DNA of 64,000 nucleotides. Source: 43-108 sp001915545 (GTDB lineage: Bacteria; Bacteroidota; Bacteroidia; Bacteroidales; Bacteroidaceae). The stretch's first letter is position 1; every line of letters starts with the position of its first letter. The notes beneath the pieces were generated by a model. The model did not search any database. It worked only from the letters and a program-made list of their open reading frames with translations, and was not told the DNA's origin. The stretch covers positions 47,761-111,760 of the forward strand of contig CABUGV010000005.1 of the NCBI GenBank assembly GCA_902491215.1. Direction: 5' to 3'. Made by a program: the position numbers and the translations under genes. Of this stretch, positions 9,515 to 17,574 are shown piece by piece.

Positions 9515-9985
9515 CTAATTATTAGCGAGTGAAGATCCTTCGTGGTTCAGTGTCAGCAGCAGCTTGTCCTTCTCGAACACGGCATTCTCGAAATCATTGG
9601 TGAATCCGATGGCGTGATGAGGGCAAACATTGACGCAGAGTTCGCAGAACATGCATGAACCAAGATTATACTCATATTTCAACAAAACCTTTTTCTTCTT
9701 TCCGTCCTCGCCTTCGCGCATCTCGCTCTGTATGCGGATGGTTCCGTTGGGACAATTCATCTGACACAGACCGCATGCCACGCAGTTGTGATGGTTTGAC
9801 TCATCGTGAAACATCACAAGCTTGGCGCGGTGGCGCTCAGGTATATGAAGAGTCGTATGACGATTCTCCGGATACTGCTCGGTGACATTCTTCTGCAGGA
9901 ACACCTTCATAGAAGTGCGCATACCAATCAGAAGACTCTTTATGCCGGAAGCATATCCCTCAAAATATTCCTTTATACTGCTCAT
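9515..9985 (-). CDS. nuoI: complex I subunit I, 8Fe ferredoxin-type subunit
   Basis: Peripheral-arm subunit carrying clusters N6a and N6b. Two ferredoxin motifs are intact, CVACGLCQMNCP and CMFCELCVNVCP, each CxxCxxCxxxCP. I chose the ATG at 9985 (156 residues); an in-frame GTG at 9997 adds four residues (MYLQ) and abuts the nuoH stop, so it cannot be excluded. Since NuoE, F and G are absent from the operon, this subunit and NuoB hold the only Fe-S clusters encoded here, and electrons must enter from an unknown donor. Confidence 0.96.
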   Translation of the reverse strand: MSSIKEYFEGYASGIKSLLIGMRTSMKVFLQKNVTEQYPENRHTTLHIPERHRAKLVMFHDESNHHNCVACGLCQMNCPNGTIRIQSEMREGEDGKKKKVLLKYEYNLGSCMFCELCVNVCPHHAIGFTNDFENAVFEKDKLLLTLNHEGSSLANN

Positions 9986-9997
9986 TTGTAAATACAC

Positions 9998-11098
9998 TTA
10001 AAATACTAAACCGAAAACCTTGCACAGCGTCATTACGAGAAGAACCAGCAGGGACGCAGGCATGAGGTATTTCCACTCCAATATAAGAACCTGGTCGATT
10101 CGCAGACGCGGGAACGTCCAGCGGATCCACATCAGCAGGAAGACTACGAAGAAGGTCTTGCCCATGAACCAGATGAAACCTGGGATGTAGTCCATGACCG
10201 CATTGAAGCCGTCGAGACCTGCAATGTGCAGAGGCATCCATCCGCCAAGGAAGAGGGTCACGGCAATTCCTGAAGTGATGAACAGGTTCAGATACTCTGC
10301 CAGATAGAAGAAACCGAAGTGCATACCAGAATATTCGGTATGATAACCGGCAGTAAGTTCCTGTTCAGCCTCGGCAAGGTCGAAAGGTGCACGGTTGGCC
10401 TCGGCGTTACCAGCAATGAGATAGATGATGAAAGCGGCTATTGCCGGTATGTGGCCCTTGAAGATGTTCCATCCGTCGGCCTGATAACCTACAATCGACT
10501 GTATGTCCATTGTTCCGGTGAGCACAACCATTGTGAGCACGCTTATACCGATGGAAAGTTCGTAGCTGATAATCATGGCACCACTTCTGACAGCACCGAT
10601 GAGAGTATACTTGCTGTTACTGCTCCATCCGGCAAGCAGGATACCCAGCACACCGATTGAAGAAACAGCAAGAACAAAGAATATACCTATGTCCATGTGG
10701 ATAATCTCACCACCCTTGTTCCACGGCAGACAAGAGAATGTCAGAATGGAAGCCAGGATAACGAGAAACGGAGCAAGATTGTAGAGAAACTTGTCGGAAT
10801 TCTTAAGTGAGATGATTTCCTTTGTCAGAATCTTCAATACGTCGGCAGGCACCTGAAGGAGTCCGCCTTTTCCTCCTACGCGGTTAGGACCGATACGGCA
10901 CTGGAATGCGGCGCAGACCTTGCGCTCCATGTATATAAGTATGACAGCCATGACTGCATACATAATCATGATGAACACTCCAACGACGATACCTTCCAAT
11001 GTCAGTGCCAGCCATTGCGGCATGACGCTGCACAACCACTCGTGCACGCGAAGCAGCAAAGGCTGAATGTTATAATAATCCAAATATGGTTGATTCAT
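9998..11098 (-). CDS. nuoH: complex I subunit H, quinone-site membrane subunit
   Basis: 366 residues with eight or nine membrane helices. Recognisable NuoH signatures include ERKVCAAFQCRIGPNRVGGKG near the N-terminus and the acidic quinone-chamber loop NRAPFDLAEAEQELTAGYHTEYSGM. It anchors the peripheral arm next to NuoB and NuoCD. It lies 28 bp after nuoCD and is immediately adjacent to nuoI. Confidence 0.97.
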   Translation of the reverse strand: MNQPYLDYYNIQPLLLRVHEWLCSVMPQWLALTLEGIVVGVFIMIMYAVMAVILIYMERKVCAAFQCRIGPNRVGGKGGLLQVPADVLKILTKEIISLKNSDKFLYNLAPFLVILASILTFSCLPWNKGGEIIHMDIGIFFVLAVSSIGVLGILLAGWSSNSKYTLIGAVRSGAMIISYELSIGISVLTMVVLTGTMDIQSIVGYQADGWNIFKGHIPAIAAFIIYLIAGNAEANRAPFDLAEAEQELTAGYHTEYSGMHFGFFYLAEYLNLFITSGIAVTLFLGGWMPLHIAGLDGFNAVMDYIPGFIWFMGKTFFVVFLLMWIRWTFPRLRIDQVLILEWKYLMPASLLVLLVMTLCKVFGLVF

Positions 11099-11126
11099 AT
11101 CGTTATCTGTGAATATGGGTTGAACA

Positions 11127-12746
11127 TTATCTGTCTATATCAGGGATGACAAAGTCGAGCGTACCGCCTATGGCAATGAGGTCGGCCAGCTTCTGTCCGC
11201 GGCAAACGGTATCCATTGTGTGTACGAGAGGCATACCGGTAGAACGGTAGTGCAGACGGTAAGGACACTTGTCGCCATGGCTCTCTATCATCACGTCGAA
11301 CTCGCCTCGGCTGGTCTCCACTGAAGCAGAGAAATTGCCTTCAGGAAGCTTGATGATAGGCTTGGTCTTCACCTTGAACTCACCCTCAGGAATATTGTCG
11401 ATGAGCTGTTCAATGATGTGGCACGACTCAAGAATCTCGTCCATACGCACCATGTAGCGTGCAAAGGAGTCGCCCTCGGTACGGGTGATTTCCTTAAACT
11501 CCACCTTGTCGTAGAGTGCATACGGATGGTGCTTGCGCACGTCGTTCGACCATCCCGAAGCACGTCCTGTACCTCCGGTTGCACCGAGCGAGATGGCATC
11601 CTCGCGGCTGAGCACACCTACGCCCTTGAGACGAGTCTGTGCGATGACGTTTCCGGTGAATATGTTGTGATAATCAGGAAGCACGCTGTAGAGATGCTTG
11701 ATGAACTCCTTCACCTTCTTGCAGAAGTCAGGCTGAATGTCGGCCTGCACGCCTCCGATCATGTTGTAGTTCTGAATGAGTCGGCCACCGGTTGTTTCCT
11801 CGAAAATGTCGAGAATCATCTCGCGTTCGCGGAATCCGTAGAAGAACGGTGTCAGACCACCCATATCCATAACGAGGCAAGAATAGAAAAGCAGGTGGGA
11901 ATCGATACGCTGAAGCTCATCCATGATTGTACGGATGTACTGCGCGCGTTCTGAAATTTCTATGCCTGCGGCCTTCTCAATACACATGCAGAGTGCATGG
12001 CGGTTCTGATGGGCGCTGAGGTAGTCGAGACGGTCGGTGAGTGCAAGAGTCTGCGGATAAGTGAGGCTCTCGTTCATCTTCTCGATACCACGGTGTATGT
12101 ATCCCAAAATCGGGTCAATCTTGCGGATGTTTTCACCGTCGAGCGAGGTACGCATACGGAGCACACCGTGGGTTGACGGGTGCTGAGGTCCGATGTTTAC
12201 AACAAACTCGCTCTTACCGAACACAGTATTCTCATGCTCATCTATCGTACCGTCGGGGTTCATGAAATACTCCTCAGTAACATCGGCATTCTCCTCGTTC
12301 TCCATGTTGAGCGGATTTGAGTTCATGTCGTAATCCTTACGGAGCGGATAACCCACCCAATCCTCGCGCAGGAAAATACGGCGCATGTCAGGATTGTTGA
12401 GGAAACGTATTCCGAAGAAGTCATAAACCTCGCGTTCCTTTATTTCGGCAGTCTTCCACAAATCGCACACGCTAGGCAGAAAAGCCTGGTCGCGGTCAGA
12501 TGTGGCAGTTTTGAGCACAATGCGCGAATAAGTCACGCTCGATTCCAGATAGTAGAGTGCGCCAAGGCTCTCTCCCCAGTCCATGCCGACAATGTCGCGG
12601 AGGAAGTCCATAGGTTCCTCGCTGTCGTGGCGCAGCATCTCTGCCGCACGGCGGAAGTCCTGCGGAGACAATTCAACTATTCTCTCGCCGTTCTCAGACA
12701 CAACGGCCTGCGGAAAGGCTTTCAATATCTTTTCAATCTGTTCCAT
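11127..12746 (-). CDS. nuoCD: complex I fused subunit CD
   Basis: 539-residue fusion of the 30-kDa (NuoC, about residues 1-150) and 49-kDa (NuoD, about residues 175-539) subunits. The NuoC part ends in a segment with REVYDFFGIRF and GYPLRKDYDM. The NuoD part begins with NIGPQHPSTHGVLRM, which contributes histidines to the quinone site, and keeps HLLFYSCLVMDMG and the C-terminal CRGQKLADLIAIGGTLDFV. C-D fusion is known in several bacterial lineages including Bacteroidota. The stop of nuoB is 3 bp before this ATG. Confidence 0.97.
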   Translation of the reverse strand: MEQIEKILKAFPQAVVSENGERIVELSPQDFRRAAEMLRHDSEEPMDFLRDIVGMDWGESLGALYYLESSVTYSRIVLKTATSDRDQAFLPSVCDLWKTAEIKEREVYDFFGIRFLNNPDMRRIFLREDWVGYPLRKDYDMNSNPLNMENEENADVTEEYFMNPDGTIDEHENTVFGKSEFVVNIGPQHPSTHGVLRMRTSLDGENIRKIDPILGYIHRGIEKMNESLTYPQTLALTDRLDYLSAHQNRHALCMCIEKAAGIEISERAQYIRTIMDELQRIDSHLLFYSCLVMDMGGLTPFFYGFREREMILDIFEETTGGRLIQNYNMIGGVQADIQPDFCKKVKEFIKHLYSVLPDYHNIFTGNVIAQTRLKGVGVLSREDAISLGATGGTGRASGWSNDVRKHHPYALYDKVEFKEITRTEGDSFARYMVRMDEILESCHIIEQLIDNIPEGEFKVKTKPIIKLPEGNFSASVETSRGEFDVMIESHGDKCPYRLHYRSTGMPLVHTMDTVCRGQKLADLIAIGGTLDFVIPDIDR

Positions 12747-12749
12747 TGA

Positions 12750-13346
12750 TCATTCGTTTTCGTTATCAGGTCTTTTCTCCTTCCTGTTGACGCCTCCGAG
12801 GAACTTTTCAACCTTTATTTTCCTCTGAAGCTGCATCATGCCGTAATAGAATGCTTCCGGACGCGGAGGGCATCCTGGAATGTACACATCGACCGGTATG
12901 ATCTTGTCGATGCCGTTTACAACATGGTACGACTTGATGAAAGGACCTCCGGAAATGGTGCATCCGCCCACTGCAACAACATACTTCGGCTCGGCCATCT
13001 GGTCGTAAAGACGCTTAAGCACAGGAGCCATCTTATAGGTGATGGTACCGAGCACCATAATCATGTCGGCCTGACGCGGCGAGTTACGTGTAACCTCGAA
13101 TCCGAAGCGGGCCATATCGTAGCGTGCAGCACCAAGAGCCATGAACTCGATGGCACAGCAGCTGGTTCCGAACGTGAGCGACCACAGAGAGTTGCTGCGT
13201 CCCCAATCAATCAGTTCGTCGACAGTACCAAGGATTATTCCGGCGCCGTTCATGTTGAGCTCCTTGACCATGCGTTCAAGATAGTCGTTGTTCTTGAACT
13301 CGTCATACTCCATCGAACGTATCGATGTACGCTTCTTTATATCCAT
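12750..13346 (-). CDS. nuoB: complex I subunit B, cluster N2 protein
   Basis: 198-residue PSST-type subunit that carries the terminal 4Fe-4S cluster N2 donating to quinone. All four ligand cysteines are present: the adjacent pair in FGTSCCAIEFMAL, one in GGCTISGG and one in PGCPPRPEA. The N-terminal ~30 residues are an amphipathic extension. Its ATG lies inside the end of nuoA (10-bp overlap). Residues after ~180 are a charged tail. Confidence 0.98.
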   Translation of the reverse strand: MDIKKRTSIRSMEYDEFKNNDYLERMVKELNMNGAGIILGTVDELIDWGRSNSLWSLTFGTSCCAIEFMALGAARYDMARFGFEVTRNSPRQADMIMVLGTITYKMAPVLKRLYDQMAEPKYVVAVGGCTISGGPFIKSYHVVNGIDKIIPVDVYIPGCPPRPEAFYYGMMQLQRKIKVEKFLGGVNRKEKRPDNENE

Positions 13347-13687
13347 TCCAACGCTCCTTTCTTCCAGGCATAAACAAGACCCAGAACCAAAATCAACAGG
13401 AAAAATCCGACGCTTACAAGAGCATAGATGCCGAGTTCAGCGGCAACGACTGCCCAAGGAAAGAGAAACACTGTCTCGATGTCGAACATCAGGAACAGGA
13501 TAGCAAACAGATAATATCCCACACGGAACTGCACCCACGACTGACCGCGAGTAGGTATTCCGCACTCGTAGGGCTCACCTTTCTGCTTGTTGTAAGAACG
13601 CGGAGCGACCAGTTTGGCAATGGTCATCGCGGCTACAACCAGCGCAACTGCTGTGAGCACCACAACTACTAGAAAATTAAAAAACAT
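13337..13687 (-). CDS. nuoA: complex I subunit A
   Basis: 116-residue, three-helix membrane subunit and first gene of the operon. It has the family hallmark loop YECGIPTRGQSW (usually YECG.P) and the second-helix acidic motif FLMFDIETVFLFPWA. Upstream (13688-13815) I find only a degenerate -7 candidate, so the operon promoter is not assigned. It overlaps nuoB by 10 bp. Confidence 0.96.
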   Translation of the reverse strand: MFFNFLVVVVLTAVALVVAAMTIAKLVAPRSYNKQKGEPYECGIPTRGQSWVQFRVGYYLFAILFLMFDIETVFLFPWAVVAAELGIYALVSVGFFLLILVLGLVYAWKKGALEWI

Positions 13688-13815
13688 ATATGAAAATATT
13701 ATTTATTTGTTTATCGAACAATAAAAGACGTAGAACCAGAAAGAGCAAATAAAGATGTGCATTACGACAAGCGCCAAATAAAAAAACAATCCGGCTTGAC
13801 TGCACATCAGACCGG

Positions 13816-14214
13816 CTACACAATTATTCTTTCGAGCATATAAACATAATAGTCTGCAGAATCATGCTGCACGATACGGCATGAAGATACGATACAACGT
13901 ATACCTGCATGCTGTATATAATCTATTGCCCTGACAACAGTACCTATAACGTTTGAAAGAAGTTTGAAACTGTCAAGGCTGAAAACAGAATCGTCACATA
14001 GACATTGAGTGACGCAAGCATTGCCGCAATCGAGGAGATATTCCATTGTGGCAGAAAAATCTTCTTCGGGAGAACCGACTGCACATTCTGTGCCTGCGTG
14101 GAAAGAAGGCACACTCTCCCCTACGGTGTCAGACATCGCCGAACTCATTTTCCATGCCGACACGGCAAACAGGAAAAAGAGGAAAAACAGGGATTGCTTC
14201 AGAAAATTTTCCAT
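13816..14214 (-). CDS. small secreted cysteine-containing protein, unknown function
   Basis: 132 residues, not recognised. Residues 1-26 form a signal peptide-like segment (KQSLFFLFFLFAVSAW) ending near SSA. The mature part is small with several cysteines (CDDSVF, CGNACVTQC, IRCIVSSCRIV), which could form disulfides in the periplasm. A Bacteroidota -7 element lies 87 bp upstream, which supports expression. It sits upstream of the nuo operon on the same strand but 128 bp away, so no functional link is claimed. Confidence 0.6.
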   Translation of the reverse strand: MENFLKQSLFFLFFLFAVSAWKMSSAMSDTVGESVPSFHAGTECAVGSPEEDFSATMEYLLDCGNACVTQCLCDDSVFSLDSFKLLSNVIGTVVRAIDYIQHAGIRCIVSSCRIVQHDSADYYVYMLERIIV

Positions 14215-14301
14215 CTCGCCTTTTCTCTAAAGAGCCACATATCTCAAAACCCATAGCATGAGAAACAAGCAGGCAGATATGGGGCTATACCTAAAACACA
14301 G

Positions 14302-14309
14302 CAAAGTTA
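14302..14309 (-). promoter_or_regulatory. -7 element (TAACTTTG) for the secreted 132-residue protein
   Basis: CAAAGTTA on the plus strand reads TAACTTTG on the minus strand, an exact TAnnTTTG match, 87 bp before the ATG at 14214. No convincing -33 is seen. Confidence 0.45.
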
Positions 14310-14394
14310 TACAAATATTTTGATAGAAAGCAGCACTGATGTAACAAATATTGCACTTGTCTGAAGTTTTATGACATAAATCTACCATGTAAAT

Positions 14395-14472
14395 GCAGGC
14401 GCCCGGCGCTATGATTACGAGCGCTCAGAAATTTCTGCGCGAGCGCCCGCGACAAACATTGCGAGGGCTCAC
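14395..14472 (+). repeat. GC-rich intergenic repeat unit, copy A
   Basis: A GC-rich island in AT-rich spacer DNA with three blocks: GGCGCCCGGCGC (about 14398-14409), ATTACGAGCGCTC (14414-14426) and CGAGCGCCCGC (14440-14450), the latter two separated by an AAATTT tract. The same blocks in the same order occur on the minus strand at 45010-45072. It is non-coding in this context; function unknown. Confidence 0.55.
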
Positions 14473-14496
14473 AAATATACATTTATGGAACAGGGG

Positions 14497-14534
14497 AAAA
14501 ATAAAAAAGGCGCCATTCATCACGAACAGCACCT
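14497..14534 (-). terminator. terminator of the proline/arginine-rich secreted protein gene
   Basis: On the minus strand AGGTGC (14534-14529) pairs with GGCGCCT (14514-14508), allowing one G-U pair, followed by TTTTTTATTTTT. It lies 65 bp after the stop at 14599. Confidence 0.6.
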
Positions 14535-14598
14535 CCCAAAACAAAAAATAAAGTTCTTATTATATAAAGTAGAAAGGGATCCAAAATACTTACAATGT

Positions 14599-15420
14599 TC
14601 ACTTACGTCCGCTCACAATCGTTCCGGAACCGCGTTCTGAAGATTTTGCGGATGTACGCGAAGCGCTTCTTGAAGAGCTTCTCATGTTGCTCGAACTTCT
14701 GCGCCCGCCAGCAGAGCTCACGCCGGAAGTCCTTGACACATGCACGCCCTGTCCTCTGTTTCCGTCAGGCCTTGAAGGCTTTTCCGGACGATGCGAAGGT
14801 TCGCGGTTAGGCCGGTTGTCATGGTCCGGCCTGTGGACAGGTTTTGGACGATTGTCGCCGATATGATACGGCGGTCGTGAAGGATGTCTGTCTGGTACAC
14901 GTCCAGGAACCACTGCCGGAGTGAAATGATATGGACGCGGACGAGGCGGCATGCCATGGAAGAAATGTCCACCGCAGTAGGAAGTATAATATCGAGGAAC
15001 ACGATAATAGAATCTGCTCGGACGCAGGTCGAGCGATAGTATCAGCAGGTTCCATGTATTTCTGACAAAGGATATAGGCCTATAGAAATAGTCGTATCTG
15101 ACAAGCGCCGTCCACGCAGCCGCGCCAAGAAGACGGCGAAGGGCATCGTCGCGCATCTCAACAACGTACATATAATCGTCGTAGCGACGTCCCAAAGCTA
15201 TATCGTCAAGGTAATCGTTTACGCCATACAGATAGTCGTAGTTGATGCAGTAAAGATCATCAATACAGCTTGAGCTCAACCCCAGTGTATACACCATTCT
15301 GTCTGTCAGAAGTCTGGCATTGAACCGGAGCTCCTCGCCTGTCATAGGTCTGGCATAAGAAGCCGTTTGCCCGAAAAACGCAAGAGCAAGCGTTAGAATA
15401 ATTGTCCTTAATGCTTTCAT
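14599..15420 (-). CDS. secreted protein with Pro/Arg/His-rich then Ser/Arg-rich C-terminus, unknown function
   Basis: 273 residues from the ATG at 15420. A longer frame using TTG at 15474 is rejected because it overlaps the -7 element and the ATG begins a clean signal peptide (MKALRTIILTLALAFFG, cleavage after SYA). Mature residues ~25-150 look folded and Tyr/Asp-rich (SSSCIDDLYCINYDYLYG). Residues ~155-225 are Pro/His/Arg-rich with PDR, RPD and NRP-type repeats, and ~230-273 are Ser/Arg-rich, so the second half is probably disordered and strongly basic. Such tails can bind polyanions such as LPS, but that is inference. I do not recognise the family. Promoter and terminator are both visible, so it is likely monocistronic. 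Confidence 0.75.
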   Translation of the reverse strand: MKALRTIILTLALAFFGQTASYARPMTGEELRFNARLLTDRMVYTLGLSSSCIDDLYCINYDYLYGVNDYLDDIALGRRYDDYMYVVEMRDDALRRLLGAAAWTALVRYDYFYRPISFVRNTWNLLILSLDLRPSRFYYRVPRYYTSYCGGHFFHGMPPRPRPYHFTPAVVPGRVPDRHPSRPPYHIGDNRPKPVHRPDHDNRPNREPSHRPEKPSRPDGNRGQGVHVSRTSGVSSAGGRRSSSNMRSSSRSASRTSAKSSERGSGTIVSGRK

Positions 15421-15471
15421 ATCCCAATGAGTTTTGATGTTAATACTGAATGATTGTTCTAGCTCACATGG

Positions 15472-15501
15472 CAAAAGTACATCAAAACATTATACTGCAA
15501 A
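15472..15501 (-). promoter_or_regulatory. complete Bacteroidota promoter (TTTG / 18 nt / TACTTTTG)
   Basis: Minus-strand TTTG at 15501-15498 (-33) and TACTTTTG at 15479-15472 (-7) with 18 nt between, 51 nt upstream of the ATG at 15420. This decides the start of the downstream gene. Confidence 0.65.
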
Positions 15502-15572
15502 AGGGATAAATCCTAAACTGACGGAGAAAAAGCCTAAGCGTATTAGGGATTTTCCACATTCGAGGCAAAGGC

Positions 15573-15872
15573 TCACTTTATTCCAGACTGACGGCAGACG
15601 CGAAGTGCGATGCCCAGCCACACGATGAAAAGTGCACGCAGAAGCAGGGGCATAGACACAGGAAATACCGTCATGAGCAGAGCAAGCATGAGATTTATAA
15701 GGCATAAGGCCTGAACAGGACTAACCTTTTCTTCGAGAATGCTGGAAAAGAATGAAGCTATAGTGACTGTCATACGCAAAGAAGATATGCGCAAACGAGA
15801 TAGTGCAAGGGTACTGAATATACTGTTCTGGCAAACTGCTGTTCCGGACATTGTCATACAATCTTTCTTCAT
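15573..15872 (-). CDS. possible small two-helix membrane protein
   Basis: 99-residue frame with two hydrophobic segments near the C-terminal half (QALCLINLMLALLMTVF and PLLLRALFIVWLGIAL) ending in a basic tail. A third weaker hydrophobic region lies near residues 35-45. No family recognised. It fills the space between the WYL regulator and the secreted protein gene, and only a spacing variant of the -7 motif is present upstream. It could be a chance frame, but length, position and the membrane-protein composition make it plausible. Confidence 0.42.
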   Translation of the reverse strand: MKKDCMTMSGTAVCQNSIFSTLALSRLRISSLRMTVTIASFFSSILEEKVSPVQALCLINLMLALLMTVFPVSMPLLLRALFIVWLGIALRVCRQSGIK

Positions 15873-15959
15873 AACTGCTGAGATTTATTAGTTAAACTTT
15901 ACATGTGCAAAGTAAGGAGCAGTCAGTGTCAGAATACGGCAAAAACGCAGTAATTTTTA

Positions 15960-16871
15960 CTATTCGAGGATGGATTCTGTTAATTTACGTAAATATTCAA
16001 TCATATAGTTCTTGAAATCATCAGAATCGACAATACGTATGTCTTCCATCAGACCTGCGACAAAACGGCCTAATCCCTGATAGCTGCAGACCTGCAGGGA
16101 AATCAACCAATGGCGGTCATCGACAATCACAAAATCCTTTTTATATACAGGATATTCTTCCATTAGGAGGTTTGCAGAAAATAATCCCATGAGAAGTTTG
16201 ACACGAAACCGTTTCTCGCCCGAAAAGCCGAATATGTCGGTAAAATATTCCATGTGAGAAGAAGTGTATTCCCATTTTTCGGGCAAGACTGTGACACCTC
16301 CACGTATACGGGAAATCTTGAAGGTCTTGTTTTTGGAGCTGGCAATCTCGAAACACCGCACCTCGGAATCGTTCATCAACAGACGGAACGGCTCGACAAT
16401 GCGGTCGGATACGACTCCGCTATGCGGCGAAAAATAATCGTGCATGACAATCTTGCGCTTTCCGACAATGGCTTCATGTATAGCTTCGACATTAGCAGAC
16501 AGCAGAGGATTTACCTTGACATCCGACATAAAATCGACTCCGTAGACAGCAGACAGCTTTTTTTTGAGACTTTGCACGGCAGGCGACTTGTCATCGACCT
16601 TGTTGAGAATATTGCCAAGGGCGTCAAGCTCACGTCCGGTGAAACGGACGCGTTCGGAGACATCCTGAATGAAAGGAGATGAGGAATCTATGCTATATAT
16701 GCCGTCGTTGCAGACAACGGTGAAACCGGCATCGCGCAGGAAATCAATATAACGGTAGACTGATCTGGGCGAAAGACCTAACTTATCGCCTATCTCGCCG
16801 ACACGATACATGGTGTTTCGCGTAAGCAGGCTGATCAGTCTCAGCTGTCTTCCGAATTTATCGAGTTCCAT
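15960..16871 (-). CDS. WYL-domain HTH transcriptional regulator
   Basis: 303 residues. An N-terminal DeoR/HTH_11-like winged helix spans about 1-60 (RVGEIGDKLGLSPRSVYRYIDFLRDAGF). It is followed by a linker and a WYL-type domain at about 130-225 (KRKIVMHDYFSPHSGVVSDRIVEPFRLL, then a conserved FKISRI strand), and a C-terminal extension domain to 303. WYL regulators sense small ligands or nucleic-acid products and often control stress or defence genes. No defence genes are adjacent; the neighbour 24 bp upstream is rnhB. The target is unknown. Confidence 0.88.
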   Translation of the reverse strand: MELDKFGRQLRLISLLTRNTMYRVGEIGDKLGLSPRSVYRYIDFLRDAGFTVVCNDGIYSIDSSSPFIQDVSERVRFTGRELDALGNILNKVDDKSPAVQSLKKKLSAVYGVDFMSDVKVNPLLSANVEAIHEAIVGKRKIVMHDYFSPHSGVVSDRIVEPFRLLMNDSEVRCFEIASSKNKTFKISRIRGGVTVLPEKWEYTSSHMEYFTDIFGFSGEKRFRVKLLMGLFSANLLMEEYPVYKKDFVIVDDRHWLISLQVCSYQGLGRFVAGLMEDIRIVDSDDFKNYMIEYLRKLTESILE

Positions 16872-16895
16872 ACATGCGAAGTTATTTGCGGTTGG

Positions 16896-17498
16896 TCAGA
16901 ATTCAAGTTCCAGCTGACCGTCGCCAAGAAGATTGAATGTTTTGCGATGATACGGCGTTATGCCATGCTCACGTATTGCTTCGCGATGTTCACGGGTAGG
17001 ATAGCCGGCATTGCGGTTCCAGCCATAGAAAGGATACTGTTCGTGAAGCTCTTTCATATAATCATCCCTGAACGTTTTCGCCAAGATAGAGGCTGCAGCA
17101 ATAGACTGATATTTTCCATCGCCTTTGACAATTGTAGTATACGGCAGATCCTGATATGGACGGAAACGGTTGCCGTCGATTATCAGTGCCTGCGGGCGGA
17201 CTGAAAGCTGATCTACAGCTCTGTGCATTGCCAGAATGCTGGCGTTCAGGATATTTATTTCGTCAATCTCTGAGGGAGTCACCACACCTACGGCCCATGC
17301 AACGGCATCGCGCATTATCTCCTCGCGCAGCTTGTAGCGCCGTGATGCGCTGAGACGCTTGGAATCGTTGAGAGCATCATTGCGATAATCTTTAGGCAAG
17401 ATAACGGCAACCGCGTACACACTTCCGGCCAAGCAGCCACGACCGGCTTCATCGCATCCGGCTTCAATGAGATTTTCGTTGTAATAAGGCAGCAACAT
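16896..17498 (-). CDS. rnhB: ribonuclease HII
   Basis: 200 residues, typical length. The family signature EAGCDEAGRGCLAGSV places the catalytic Asp-Glu pair at residues 16-17. Further active-site acids occur in LIIDGNRF and in the SIAAASILAKTFRDDYM segment. The enzyme nicks RNA-DNA hybrids and removes single ribonucleotides from DNA. The window also encodes an RNase HI-type enzyme at 55731, so both classes are present. Confidence 0.97.
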   Translation of the reverse strand: MLLPYYNENLIEAGCDEAGRGCLAGSVYAVAVILPKDYRNDALNDSKRLSASRRYKLREEIMRDAVAWAVGVVTPSEIDEINILNASILAMHRAVDQLSVRPQALIIDGNRFRPYQDLPYTTIVKGDGKYQSIAAASILAKTFRDDYMKELHEQYPFYGWNRNAGYPTREHREAIREHGITPYHRKTFNLLGDGQLELEF

Positions 17499-17574
17499 TC
17501 AATCAGAGGAATAATATATTACTTTAATTCAAGTCCAAAATAAAACACTTTGCAAGGGAACATGCCGACCAGCA

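Larger units (their letters stand above)
14215..14598. other. 384-bp intergenic region with promoter, GC-rich repeat and terminator
   Basis: No gene. From high to low coordinate it holds a terminator of the minus-strand gene ending at 14599, a GC-rich repeat unit (14395-14472), and the promoter of the 132-residue secreted protein. Confidence 0.7.

Noticed and set aside
13754..13808. Inverted repeat GATGTGCA / TGCACATC between nuoA and the secreted-protein gene
   Set aside because: The 39-nt loop and lack of a T tract make it a weak terminator candidate; it may be chance.
16254..16682. 142-codon plus-strand frame inside the WYL regulator
   Set aside because: It is antisense to a clear WYL-domain protein and has no recognisable features.
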